Assembly (NCBI RefSeq): GCF_003286085.1
Contig: NW_020825294.1
Location: 13,724,501-13,788,500 of the forward strand
Length of the DNA: 64,000 nucleotides
Direction of reading: 5' to 3'
Source of the DNA: Drosophila persimilis
Taxonomy: Eukaryota > Arthropoda > Insecta > Diptera > Drosophilidae
Notes under the pieces: generated by a model
What the model saw: only the letters and a program-made list of their open reading frames with translations
Told to the model about the DNA's origin: nothing
Database searches by the model: none
In this document: positions 44,452 to 54,950 of the stretch, piece by piece
Position numbering within the stretch: the first letter of the stretch is position 1
Layout: every line of letters starts with the position of its first letter
Program-made: the position numbers and the translations under genes

Positions 44452-44847
44452 TGTGTTGTTACTCCAGTAACAAGGCAGGATTTGGCTGTTTAATGGTCGG
44501 AGCGCCTGTTGCTGTCGCTCCGAACTCTTTTATTGATATGTGTTCTGCATTTTGTAATTAGGTATAACTTAGCCTAACGCAGCGCAGTCTTCAGTGGCAG
44601 CGCTGCCCTTTTGTATATAAGTCGTTATATGTAATACGTATCTAAAACGAACATATATATCTTATATATAAGTAGCAAAAACGTCGCTGTTGCGATAGAG
44701 CGTGGCTTGCACATATATATCTTATGCAAGCGGTCTCTGCATGGGACATGCATGCTGACGCGGCTTGTCTGTGGTTCAAGTCATTTACTGCCGATCATAT
44801 TTCGGATACTTGGACTGCACTTGAACGTGAAATATGTTTATGTAACA
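44452..44847 (-). repeat. 5' LTR of an mdg1/412-like LTR retrotransposon
   Basis: 396 bp. Plus-strand ends are TGTGTTGTTACTCC and ATGTTTATGTAACA. It has an AATAAA signal on the minus strand (44530-44540 region, in caataaaagagttcgg) and the primer-binding site abuts its left end. The right end is set by the TG...CA rule and an inverted GTTAC, so is less certain. The partner LTR was not found. Confidence 0.65.
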
Positions 44848-44997
44848 AAGACTAAGTGTCGTTTTCTTCTTATTTATGTTTATTGGTATATATTGGACAT
44901 AGTGGACCACAATAGGACCACAATAGTCCTTTGCTCGACCGATTTTATATCGTTATAAAACTGTTCGTGCTTACGTACCTGGGGTTGGAACGAGAGT

Positions 44998-45482
44998 GGG
45001 GTTGGAATTTCTAATAAGTAGATTGAAAACATCTTCTTCTACAACTGAACTTTTAAGTTGTTTGGGCAAAGCCTGAGTGTAAATTTTGTACCATCTTTCT
45101 ATTGCCTATCAATTCACTTTCTTTTCCATTTTGGTCATTATACTAAACTAACGTAACGTAAACGTAGCTTTATCTACGCTCGCTCAGCAACATTCTCTCA
45201 TTTAATCATCTATTCTTTATCTATGCTCGCTCTTGTTATATACCGCTTGATATAGTTGGAGAACAGACCTTTTTTGTCCCCAATCAATTACTTTCGCTCG
45301 AGATCGGCTCGCTTGTCTCATCCAAGTGTATCACTCTCTAATACTATTGTAAAAGGCTCTGGCATCTTCGGCCACCCCCAACACACAAATCACCTATAAT
45401 AAAATTTATAACCTTTCTGAAATCATTAATTTGTAACTTTCTTGAACAATTATAGTCAGCGAAAAAGCTCGTTGTCTTAACA
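44998..45482 (+). repeat. Possible 5' LTR of another LTR element
   Basis: It ends in gtcttaaca at 45482, followed by attggtgaccccgaag, a TGGTGACC-type primer-binding sequence. An AATAAA lies near 45398 (ataataaaatttat). The left boundary is unknown, and the 3' LTR downstream of relic C does not match it by eye. Confidence 0.45.
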
Positions 45483-45585
45483 ATTGGTGACCCCGAAGGC
45501 TGTTGTCAATTATGATATTGCAATTATGATATTGCATTGGACATTTTAAACAATCGTTTCAATAATAAACGTTTAATCTTTCAGG

Positions 45586-47415
45586 CACACGTCGCTGAGA
45601 TTCTGAGGCATGAGAAGGTTGAAGAAGGGTTGAAGGGTCAACTACAAAGCTACGTACTTTATCGGAAAAGCTTCATCCTCACATGACAGCGCTTAGGTCG
45701 ATGGGTACCATGGAGGAAATAGCAGGATGCATCATCGTTCACTCCACATACAAGTATCTCCCAAGTCACCTTTAACTGGCTGGAAAGGGATCCAGCCACG
45801 CTAGCAACGTTTGTGGCCAATAGGGTTGCTGAAATCCAGGAATCTTCAAGTGGGGTGATTTGGCGGCACGTTCATACTCAGCAAAACCCAGCCGATTTAG
45901 TGTCACGTGGAACAGATGTAGACGGTGTAACGTGCTCTTTGTGGACTGATGGTCCACAATTTCTGCTCAGGAATTCTGAGGAGTGGCCATTTCTACATCA
46001 GGTTGAGTTGTCCCCAGAAATGGAATGGTCGGAAAACAAGAAATGTTTGGCAACACATTCAGTGGCAAAGTGTCAGGCCAATGATTACATCGAGTTGATT
46101 GAAAGATGCTCTTCTTTTGAGAAATTGCTTCGGATTATGGCATATGTCAACCGGTTCCTACAAGGAAGCAAGCTAGTTGTTGGCCAAATTTCGCTGGTCG
46201 TTCCGCATCTTCAACGACTAAACCCGTTCATACATACGAGCAAACTCGATGGAGTAACGCTTCGACTGATTCGAGTGGGAGGCAGGTTGCTCAACGCAGA
46301 AATTCCGTACGACGCCAAATTTCGTCTGCTGCTGTCGCAAAAGTCAAGTTCGTGACGCTCTATCTTCGCAATTTGCATCGGACTCACTATCATGCAGGCG
46401 CCAAAGTCATGGGTTCGTTACTAAGGCAGCAGATCTGGCTTATTAATGCTCGAGAAGCATTCACAAGGATCCTAAGAAATCGTGTGCACAGTTTCCGATA
46501 CAAGCCAGTCCTACAGGGACAGATCATGAGAAACCAGCCAGCTGACAGAGTGCGAAGGGCTCGCCCCTTTATGATTTGTGTGGTAGATTTCTGCGGCCCA
46601 TTCTACGTGTCTCTCAAGATTCGCGGCAGGCCCCTTATTAAGATATATGTAGCCGTCTTCGTCTGTTTTTTATCAAAAGCTGTTCACCTGGAGCTTGTTG
46701 CAGATTTGTCCACTGATAGTCTTTTATCTGTTTTTAGAAGGTTAATCGGTAGAAGAGGTCTTCCGGAGAAGTTGAACAACGACAACGCCACCAACCTCGT
46801 GGCCGCGAGCAAGGTGCTGAACGAGCTTCATCAAGGGTACCGGAGGGACCAGGACCGGCTCAAGGCGTACGCAGCGCGCCAAGGCGTCGAGTGGAATTTC
46901 ATACCACCGAGAGCACCGCACTTCGGCGGATTGTAGGAGGAAGCCGGCAAATCCGCCATGCAAAGGTGGGTCCGCGGAGTTGGCAACGCCAATCTTACCG
47001 CGGACGAGCTGTGCACCCACCTGGTAGAGGTAGAGGCCCTTCTGCCAATCGCGTCCCCAGGCAACGGTCCCAGCGATGGAGAAGCGCTAACACCAGGGCA
47101 CCTGCTGATCGCCGCCCGAATCAGATCAAGACGACAGATGCAGCATGGAAAGCTTCGCATATTTGAATCGGTAGCGAATGCTGTCAGCAGCAGTTTTGGC
47201 AGTGCTGGTCCAAGGACTACCTGGTCAACCTGCAGAAGCGTCACCAAAGGGCCAGACTTGGACATTGGCTGTCTGGTGCTCGTCCACGAGGACAACACAT
47301 CGCTACAGAAGTGGACCACAGGACGAGTGTGGCCGTAATCGAGGGAGAATATGGGAGACTGCGTGTGGCCGAGGTGCGAATACCCACGGGCGTAATTAAA
47401 CTCCACATGTTGTGA
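45586..47415 (+). mobile_element. BEL/Pao LTR retrotransposon relic C, internally deleted
   Basis: It begins in gag (AHVAEILRHEKVEEGLKGQL near 45585-45650, continuing to about 45775), then jumps directly into RNase H (WLERDPATLATFVANRVAEI from about 45778; QNPADLVSRGTDVDG near 45885-45925). Integrase follows: CVVDFCGPFYVSLKIRGRPL near 46575-46640, KAVHLELVADLSTDSLLSVF, NNDNATNLVAASKV and FIPPRAPHFGGL near 46895-46935. The C-terminal domain ends about 47415. Protease and most of RT are gone. Frame changes lie near 46330, 46936 and 47160. Confidence 0.78.
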
Positions 47416-47561
47416 GCTGAGCTTTTGATCTCACAAGCGGCGCTCTTGTACTGCTCTCTGAGCATTCAAGATCGGCTCTGCGTTGGAGGTTCTGGCTGCG
47501 ACCAGTCGAATAAATACTTTGAAGTCGACCACTTGTTTTATTGTTCTGATATTACTTGACA
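47408..47561 (+). repeat. Probable 3' LTR of BEL relic C
   Basis: It starts TGTTGTGAGCTGAGC right at the end of the C-terminal domain, has AATAAA at 47509-47514 and ends acttgaca. It is 154 bp, shorter than usual, so it may be incomplete. Confidence 0.5.
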
Positions 47562-47699
47562 ATTTGAAGTGAAAAAATCGCACCTAGAGCCGGCTGGACC
47601 GGAGTCATCGTAAATTTTAATTTGGAAAAATTGTTCCCAATTTTAATGTTAATTGAAGGTTTGAGGTTGGTCTGACAATAAGAAGTCTAATGAAATCTT

Positions 47700-48230
47700 T
47701 ATTCGTCAGTCAAATTATAAGCGGTGCATACACATCGACAAGGACATGTTCGGCAAACGTACAAGCCAGCGTTCTCAATGCTATAGGAGTTACCTATCTC
47801 GATGCAGGATGCGTTTTTCACAGGACCCTTATCAGTTTTACAGCTTCGTAAAAAGTAGCTGGGAACGTCCGCACACCCATCCTCGCAATCATTTCGTAAT
47901 ACGTCGGCAAACGACGATAAGGAAATTTGCGATATTTTTGCGCAATTTTGCAAACTAGAAGGAAAGCTAATCTGGTCATCCGTATCCATACGATTTACTG
48001 AGGTCGAACGTCATTTTCAGTCCCTTTTTAAATGAATGTTGTCCACTTCATGATCTTCAACTAGTTAAGCCGGTGTTTTCACCGGGTCCAGACGTGGTTC
48101 CAGGTTGTGTACTCAGGTACTGCGCCGAGGCTCTGTGTGGACCATTGCTTAAACTATTTACTCTGTCCATTGATTCTTCCTGCTCCTCTTTCATTATTAT
48201 AGGCTTCAAAGGAAACTTAACGGTAACTTA
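47700..48230 (+). mobile_element. Jockey-like RT fragment
   Basis: FSQDPYQFYSFVKSSWERPH (47815-47875), then ANDDKEICDIFAQFCKLEGK in the next frame, then the block around 48070-48160 reading FSPGPDVVPGCVLRYCAEAL and GPLLKLFTLSIDSS. This is the order linker, then 'SPGPDG' RT motif 1, of jockey-clade elements. Stops and shifts are abundant. Confidence 0.6.
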
Positions 48231-48604
48231 GAGGGATGTTATTTGTAACAACTTTAGTAAACCTTGGGACAAGGGCTGCATTTTGTCTGGGATCCGCGCG
48301 TAACAGCCTTCTGCTGACGTTACACGGGCCACTTGATGGCGCATTAATTGCATCGCCACTTGAAAGATGCAGCCATTGCATATCAACGCCCAGAATATTC
48401 TATATTTTTTTCCGCATATGTTTTTGATTTCAAAGTCAAATCTTTCAAAGGCCGTTTTTTATTGTAGCATTTTGGTCCTCTTCGTGACGTTTCTTACTAT
48501 TATATTACCTTTGCTTTAAGTACGGAGTATATCGAGTTACAATTCCAGCTGTTAGATTGCATTATACGCTTATATACAAACCACAATTTTATTAATATCA
48601 TAAT
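48231..48604. other. Unassigned AT-rich stretch below the cystathionine gamma-lyase 3' end
   Basis: Weak continuation of the jockey-like relic to about 48400, then AT-rich with no recognised feature. Confidence 0.4.
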
Positions 48605-48610
48605 TTTATT
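48605..48610 (-). terminator. Polyadenylation signal of the cystathionine gamma-lyase gene
   Basis: AATAAA on the minus strand about 270 bp after the stop codon (48880-48882). A second AATAAA-like run follows near 48590. Use is inferred. Confidence 0.5.
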
Positions 48611-48879
48611 TATATTCTTGGATTTAAAAGAACAGCAAGTAGAATCGATAGTCGATAGCCGGTAGGATAATTATTTATATATCAAATTTGCAACTTTAGT
48701 TTTAAATGCCGTGAACTAAGCAATATTTGTATGCTAGTGTTAAACAAATGACACAAAATGTTACATATCCCATTTGGTGCTACAGGATTGTTTATAGCTT
48801 CCGAGACTGAGCAACAATTAGAAATAGAAAAATATAGCGTTCTACTGTATATGTGCGAAGTAGTATTCATTTCTGCGAA

Positions 48880-49030
48880 TTATATTTTTGAAGCAATTTC
48901 AAGTGCAAGACTCAAGTCATTTATCAAATCATCGGAATCCTCAAGACCAACCGAAAGCCGTATAAGCGCATCAGAGATTCCTAAGGATTTCCTGTCTTCA
49001 ATTGGAACAGATGCATGCGTCATTATGGAT
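48880..49030 (-). CDS. Eip55E: Cystathionine gamma-lyase, terminal exon (Eip55E)
   Basis: The minus-strand exon begins after acceptor ttcatttcttag (AG at 49032-49031) and ends in TAA at 48880-48882. It encodes SIMTHASVPIEDRKSLGISD, LIRLSVGLEDSDDLINDLSL and a short tail. The MTHASxP and LIRLSVGLED blocks are the conserved C-terminus of cystathionine gamma-lyase and related trans-sulfuration enzymes. Its first base completes the Pro codon split by the donor of the exon at 54292-54619, so the phases agree across a 5.3-kb intron. No stop or frameshift is seen. The enzyme cleaves cystathionine to cysteine, 2-oxobutyrate and ammonia with pyridoxal phosphate in the cytosol. Confidence 0.9.
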
Positions 49031-49234
49031 CTAAGAAATGAATATATAGAGTAGGTACGAAATTATTCAAGATATTATTTTGGAGCGACGGTACAAATGA
49101 GAACCTGAAAGATGATTGTTATTGATTGTTGAAAATGTTTACGAATAAGTATAGGAGACTAAAACGACTAATTCTCAATTTCTCTCAGTTCACTATCTGA
49201 AACTACAGTTAGTTACGTTTATAAGACATATATT

Positions 49235-49395
49235 CAGGCAGGCTCCGTTGTTCCCTTACTTTTGCGGATTACGTTTTCAGCTAAAACGTTTCCTTTTCGT
49301 TTTAAGGTGCTCCAGTTTTCCTATATTTTTGGATATGTTTCATCTTTAATCGTTTCTGGCTGACCTGGCTGCTGTGTAAAAATACAGCCTTTTAT
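49235..49395 (+). repeat. Arm of an inverted repeat pair
   Basis: The order caggcaggctcc, cttacttttgcggattacgt, ttttcagctaaaacgtttcc, tatgtttcat, cgtttctggctgacctggct matches the reverse strand of 53962-54103 with substitutions. It could be a terminal repeat of one large DNA transposon or two inverted copies of a MITE. Confidence 0.55.
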
Positions 49396-50615
49396 TTTTT
49401 CAATTGCTTGTTTTAAAGCAAAACGACGGCAGATCTAAGATCTAGACATCTTAGATGCAACACTTGAGTATCTAACATGTCTGACGAACTGTGAGTAACA
49501 GCATGCAAATTGAAAATTAAACTGCCAATGGTCAAGATTTCAGATTTGTGAAGTCATTTTGGATCGACAACAAACTTTCAAAATGATTGTGGAGAAAGAC
49601 GACTTATGCCTTCCCCTGGATATAAAGAACAAAGCGGTAATTTTAGAATACAAAATTAATTTGCTGCACTTACATTTTTAACTCTGAATAAAATGGGGCG
49701 GGAAACAGCTGTGCTCACCCAGATGTTCTGTTAAGCGCATGCTACAAGCACAGTCTGAGCTGTTACATGGAAATTTGTTCTGTTATGTGGGAACATTTAT
49801 TTCTTGCCAACCAAATCGGCTGTTTTTGCACCAAAACGAAAACTGTTGTTATGTATAAAGAAAGCACAAGTTAGGCCGTCAGCCATCGGGTGCTACAGGG
49901 GGTTAAACGGATGACGGGGTAGGGCTTGCCCTGTATTTTTGTTTGTGCCCCACACCCCGAGGATAAGGACGGTTGCGAGCGAGCCGTCACCTGCCGTAAC
50001 TGTACACACCGGTGAGGGTGCAACTACACTTTTCCCGTGAAGGTGGCTGTTATATGCCGAAGGATGCATGGCCGAGAGGGTGCTCAAATATTAAAAACAA
50101 AAACATTGCAAGGGAGCTCGGTACTGTTTTTATAGTAGGATGGACAAGACCATTCCTCTACATCAACGCCTGGGAAACCAGGTCTAAGAAAGACGGGGAA
50201 GGAGACTCAGTCGGACCACCGTCTTCAAGAAGCAGCCTGAGCGAGGGGGGGCCCGAAAAGCCAATCGGGTCGTTCCAAGTCTGGTGGATCCAAGGGCGAA
50301 TCGCGTACCGGTGTGGGTGCTAAGCAGAGCGTAATCGCGGCTGGTAAGCGCTCCGGGACCGAAGATCCCATGGGAGCCCCGGCGGCCTGCGTCTCTGCAC
50401 TACGGGGAGGCAAGCTGTCGTGCTAGGACAGGAGACGAGCGGCCTTTTATCCTCGCCAACGAGGACCCCAACTACAGGTCGTCAACCGATGGAGTTGAGC
50501 AGAGTCTGGTGGCCACCTTAACCATGCCGCTTGATCAGCCAAGGCCCCCAATAAACAACAACGCTTAGCGGAGGACCCCGCTACTCAGACAGACCAAGCC
50601 CAGCAAGCCAAGCGG

Positions 50616-51278
50616 GTGAAAACCCACCTCAACAACCGATCGTTCGCTGAGGTGGCGAGAGGCAAGACCCTAATCGGCGTCCTGGACAGGGGCGCCGAGG
50701 ACGGCCATGTCCCTCGGGACAAGTGGCATCTAGTGGAAAACGAGCTTCAGGACCATTTCCTACAAGAACTGGAGGAGAATGGCGGACCACCGCCAAAGTG
50801 TGAGGACGCAGGGTGGCATTAAGGCAAGGTGAAAGCCATTGCCTGCCAAGAAGCTCGCTCTGCGGCCCTCTACATGAAGGCGGTAGATGCCCTCGTGGAG
50901 GTCTACCCAGGGGCCAAGCTGGAGGCCGTGAAATGGGAAGATGGCCCCAGTCGACCGAGAGCCAGAGCATGGGTGACGACTAAGCCTGCAGATCCTGAGA
51001 AGATCCTCAGGTTACTGCAGGTCTACAACCCCCACCTTGCTACAGCCGATTGGAAGGTTGCCAAGGCAGAGGACATCCAGGGGCAGAGGCGCCAGATTAT
51101 CCTCGTCCTAAATGACGAGTTGCTAGAGCCCCTCGCCAAAACGGACGGTGTGGTCGACTACGGGTACAAAAAGGTCACCATAACAACCTATAAGTCGGAT
51201 CGCAAGGGCAGGCAAGCGGAGGTCGAGCCAGACCCGGAGCTGCCGAAGATCCCGAAAGAGGGGCCCTCGTGCGAGTAA
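50616..51278 (+). pseudogene. LOA-like ORF1 (second family)
   Basis: Two frames: 50616-50822 (N-terminal part) and 50829-51278 with KAIACQEARSAALYMKAVDA, GAKLEAVKWEDGPSRPRARA and TADWKVAKAEDIQGQRRQII. They are separated by a stop at about 50820. The C-terminal frame 51306-51488 is acidic. The ORF1 signature is shared with the copies at 35635 and 42889 at lower similarity, so a separate family. Confidence 0.7.
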
Positions 51279-51447
51279 GACAACCCGGCGTCGGATGCGG
51301 CGTCCATGATGTCGGACGACATCTTGGATGATTACACATTCGGTGAGAGCGACCTAGCCAGAGGTCTCAGCCACATCGTTGTCGGGGTGGAGCCGGAGTT
51401 CCCTGACAGCGATCTAGAAACTAAAATGGTGGAGGTAAGCCTCAGGA

Positions 51448-52020
51448 ATGTCATTGACGCTCCTGCAGATAAACCTTCACCATTGTAAGGCAGCATGCGC
51501 TGCTCTATTGCTTCACCTGGCCAAGGGTGGAGCCGACATAGTCCTCATTCAGGAGCCCTGGATCCTCGGAAACAGGGTCTCCGGTCTGAGGACTTTAGAC
51601 TACAAGCAATACGTAGCTGAAACCGTAGGTAAAACTCGTACCTACATTCTTGCAAAAAGAGAGTTGCACTTATTTTTGCTCCCAAATTTCCACAATGAAG
51701 ACCACACCGCAGTGAGCCTCAAAGGCCAGGAGCGCTCACTGAGGATCTGCTCCGCATACATGGGGCATGATCAGCCAGACACCCCTCCACACGCGCCTCT
51801 CCGGGCTTTAATCGCAGACTGTGCGGCCAAGGACATCAGCCTAGTTGTGGGGTGCGACGCCAACGCACATCAGAGCCAGTGGGGAAGCACTGACACAAAC
51901 GAAAGGGGTGAGTACCTTTTCAGTTACCTTCTGACCACTCAGATGGTCTTATTAAATCGGTACTCTGACTACCTCTGTAGTGTTCTCCATGAGTCCCCAC
52001 CACAGCCAAGCAGCTATTAA
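51448..52020 (+). pseudogene. LOA-like endonuclease, N-terminal part (second family)
   Basis: MSLTLLQINLHHCKAACAAL opens the APE endonuclease. QEPW, SAYMGHDQPDTPP and GCDANAHQSQWGSTDTNERG follow. The frame then breaks at the internal deletion near 51960-52010, before the SDH motif, so the nuclease is incomplete. Confidence 0.75.
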
Positions 52021-52537
52021 AGTTTTACTATCAGTTTTACAGTCACCCGAGCAATCCCGGGACACTGGCAGTTAGGCACTCACGCCTCTAGACTGTCAAT
52101 CCCTCATAACGACTTCTGCAGGAGTTGTCGCGACTAGGAAGAGGAGGAATCAGTCCCCCCTTCTTCTGCCACTGCCCGGCTCTTGGAAATCGTCGTCTTC
52201 GGATTGTTGGACACGGACATTTCGGACCTATCCGATATCAAACCAGAGACCTTGTCCAAATTCATCATAGCCTCCGAATGGGACTGCCCTTAACCTGCAG
52301 TAGTCTGCTCTCACGGTTCAGGCAACGAAAAGGGCACAAGCCCATGCGGCAACACAATGGACCTCTTATAGGTCCAAGTGAGCTTGGGGGCGCTGGTTTT
52401 TTATCCCCCCTTCCAGGCTAACGCGTTAACCTAACCTAAGCTAAGCACAAGTTAAATTACCCTGATATAGGTGTCAAGTTTGTTTTAATGCAGCAATAAG
52501 TCATCTAGTTAATTCCTTTTGCAATTAAGTTTCTTTT

Positions 52538-53418
52538 TATACCAGATACTCAAAATGAGTATTGGGGTATATTAGATTTGTGGTAAAAGTGGATGTGTGT
52601 AACGTCCAGAAGGAATCGTTTCCGACCCCATAAAGTATATATATTCTTGATCAGCATCAATAGCCGAGTCGATTGAGCCATGTCCGTCTGTCCGTCCGTC
52701 CGTCTGTCCGTCTGTCCGTCCCCTTCAGCGCCTAGTGCTCAAAGACTATAAGAGCTAGAGCAACGATGTTTTGGATCCAGACTTCTGTGATATGTCACTG
52801 CTACAAAAATATTTCAAAACTTCGCCCCGCCCACTTCCGCCCCCACAAAGGACGAAAATCTGTGCCATCCACCATTTTAGAGATATGAGAAAACCAAAAA
52901 CGCAGAATCGTAGAGAATGACCATATGTTATAGACTGCAGAATCTGAATTGGATCGTATAATTATTATAGCCAGAATCAAGAAACCAATTTTATTCTTTC
53001 TCGCTCTGTCTCTCTCTAACACACAGGTTTCATTGTCGGTTTTGCCAATTGTAAAATATGAGTTCAAGGATCTCAGAACCTATAAGAGCCAGAGCAACCA
53101 AATTTGGTATCCATACTCCTGTGATATCGGACCTTGACCGTTTCGTGTCCAAATTTCGCCACACCCCCTTCCGCCCCCGCAAAGGACGAAAATCTGGGGC
53201 ATCCACAAATCTCAGAGACTATTAAGGCTAGAGTAACCAAATTTGGTATCCGCACTTCTTAGATCTCACTATAAAACGTATATCTCAGAATTTCGCACCT
53301 TTTGTCGTGTCGTTTAATATTAGCGGCGTCTGCCGGAGGAGAGCCATACTGACTAAGCATCGGGTATAAATGTAGAGTTGCGGTGTCCGCAGAACTTACA
53401 ACGTTCCCCCTCGTTTTT
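52538..53418 (+). repeat. DINE-1/INE-1-like repeat in the lyase intron
   Basis: It runs from tataccagatactcaaaatg to cgttccccctcgttttt. It has the gtccgtccgtccgtctgtcc block at 52691-52720 and the subterminal hairpin. About 230 bp shorter than the copy at 56893-58005 because one internal segment near 53300 is deleted. Confidence 0.8.
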
Positions 53419-54291
53419 GTATAAGTCGTTTACTTTTCATTTGGTCAACGAAAATGTTTTCGTTTTGAAAACGAAGAAATCTTGGGGGTGTAAAACGCTT
53501 TCAAATTTATGTAATTTCAATCAGAAAACTTTTGTGAAAGTGTAAGACGGAGCCTGGCCGATATTATAAGACATAAGACCGCTTTTCTAAAACCAAATAT
53601 TCAGCCAGGCTGCGGTTTTACTTTTACAAAAAATTTTCTATTTAATCTCGAAATCACATAAGCTGGTGCTCCTGTTTTCACATTTTCAAAACAAAAACAT
53701 TTTCCTCGACTTAATGAAAAGTGAACGGATTTCACAGCTGTTTCTCGCCACATTTGATTCATATATTTCAGTTTTTTCTTTTTATTTCAATAATATACGT
53801 TCAACAAATTCATTTGTGACCATGAGCAATTATAATTGTCAATATAGATGCTGTTACAGTCTTCAAACATTTTAAGTACACAGGTGATGCATTTAAGATG
53901 TCTTTATCTTCTTTAATGGCGGACTTTTTTTACATCCTATGCTTCAAAGCAAGCAATGGGAAAAATAAAGCCAGGTGAGCCGTTTTTGTTTGCCAGAATC
54001 GATTAGAAAATGAAACATAACGATATCAAACATTTTTGGAAACGGGAGCATTTTGGTTGAAAGCGTAATCCGCCATAGTAAGTGAAAATTGGTGCCTGTC
54101 TGATTACATTATCTTAAAGTGAACCAAGCTTTTTATGCGCGGATACTAGCAGTAATTCTAAAAACGACCAATGAGATCTTCCAGATGAAAAGTGCATTAC
54201 AAATGTTAATTGCGTTAATACCAGCTATGTTTTTTTACCTACCCTTTTAGGGTACAGTATTGGTAATTCGTACTTAGTACGTACTACTTAC
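53419..54291. repeat. AT-rich intron part with palindromic and inverted repeats
   Basis: Contains a local palindrome around 53530-53615 (aagacggagcctggcc facing ggccaggctgcgg-like sequence) and the second inverted arm at 53962-54103. Remainder unassigned. No exon found. Confidence 0.5.
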
Positions 54292-54619
54292 GGTAATTCG
54301 GCCAAGCTTTCGTATCCTCCGAGACTCTCAGCTAATGTAAAAAGCTTTAGAGCTTTTAAAAAGGCAGTAGAGTGCTTTAATTCTCCTTTTATATAAAAAG
54401 AGAACACTCCGCTATACCCGTAGGTCTGTTTAAGCGCGACTTGGTGCTGAGGGTGTGAAGGTAAAGCAGGATGCAGTACCTTATCTACAAACTCATGTGC
54501 TTCCAGAAATTTAGCTATTTTAATGGCGTTGTGTTGATGTTGCTTCATTCGGAGTGAAAGAGTTTTAAGACTACGATTTACTTGGTAGCAGTCGAATGGC
54601 GAGGGAACTATACCAACAG
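54292..54619 (-). CDS. Eip55E: Cystathionine gamma-lyase, penultimate exon (Eip55E)
   Basis: This 328-bp minus-strand exon has acceptor attctcag above 54619 and donor ACC|GTAAGT below 54292. It encodes AVGIVPSPFDCYQVNRSLKT, LSLRMKQHQHNAIKIAKFLE, HPALPSHPQHQVALKQ, YGYSGVFSFYIKG and LFTLAESLGGYESLAELP. These are conserved blocks of the C-terminal half of the fold type I PLP enzyme; SLGGYESL is near-diagnostic for the cystathionine gamma-synthase/lyase family. It follows the exon 54680-54950 across a 60-bp intron. The split Ala codon and all phases agree. The open frame's first Met (54548) lies inside the exon and is not a start. Confidence 0.93.
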
Positions 54620-54679
54620 CTGAGAATAAGATTATATTATACGTATTACAAGCAATTTTTCTTTAAGTTGTGGACATAC

Positions 54680-54950
54680 CATTTTGCAAAAACTTCAGAC
54701 TGTCATAGAGATTATCACAATTCATGGTGATTCCACCCATTACCACATCAGTATGCCCATTCATGTATTTGGTAAGTGAATAACATACCAAATCAGCACC
54801 CAATTCAAGAGGCCTTTGGAAATATGATGTCAGAAACGTATTGTCCACGGCTAAAATTAAATCATCTCTGATGTCGTGGCATATAGTTGCTATTTCTTTT
54901 ATATCCGCAACTTTAATTAAAGGATTGGTCGGAGATTCAATCCATATCAG
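54680..54950 (-). CDS. Eip55E: Cystathionine gamma-lyase exon with the PLP lysine (Eip55E)
   Basis: This 271-bp minus-strand exon has acceptor (poly-T then tttag) above 54950 and donor G|GTATGT below 54680. It reads LIWIESPTNPLIKVADIKEI, LAVDNTFLTSYFQRPLELGA, CYSLTKYMNGHTDVVMGG and ends LKFLQN. The Lys in SLTKYMNGH is the residue that binds pyridoxal phosphate as a Schiff base, and the Asp in VDNTF contacts the cofactor ring. It begins in phase 0, so the preceding exon should end just before this Leu. That exon and the N-terminal third of the enzyme were not found between 54951 and 64000, so the gene either extends beyond the window or is 5'-truncated. Known fly Eip55E was first described as an ecdysone-induced protein. 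Confidence 0.92.

Larger units (their letters stand above)
49874..52442 (+). mobile_element. LOA-like non-LTR retrotransposon (second family), internally deleted, 12-bp target duplication
   Basis: It is flanked by AAGCACAAGTTA at 49862-49873 and 52443-52454. It begins GGCCGTCAGCC at its likely true 5' end and ends in ttaacctaacctaagct. It has a 5' UTR, ORF1 remnants, the front of the endonuclease, then a jump near 51960-52020 into the region before the C-terminal Cys-rich domain. RT and most of RNase H are missing. It sits inside the cystathionine gamma-lyase intron, in the opposite orientation to the gene. Confidence 0.85.
49031..54291 (-). other. 5.3-kb TE-filled intron of the cystathionine gamma-lyase gene
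   Basis: It is bounded by donor ACC|GTAAGT at 54291-54290 and the acceptor at 49032-49031. Contents: a LOA-like element (49874-52442), a DINE-like copy (52538-53418), and an inverted pair of unassigned repeats (49235-49395 against 53962-54103). The rest is AT-rich with nothing recognised. Confidence 0.8.

Noticed and set aside
48758-49054. 98-codon plus-strand frame as a gene
   Set aside because: It is the antisense shadow of the terminal exon of cystathionine gamma-lyase.
54288-54548. ATG-initiated short ORFs at 54548 and 54848 as separate small genes
   Set aside because: Both lie inside exons of the cystathionine gamma-lyase gene; the frames extend upstream of the ATGs to splice acceptors.
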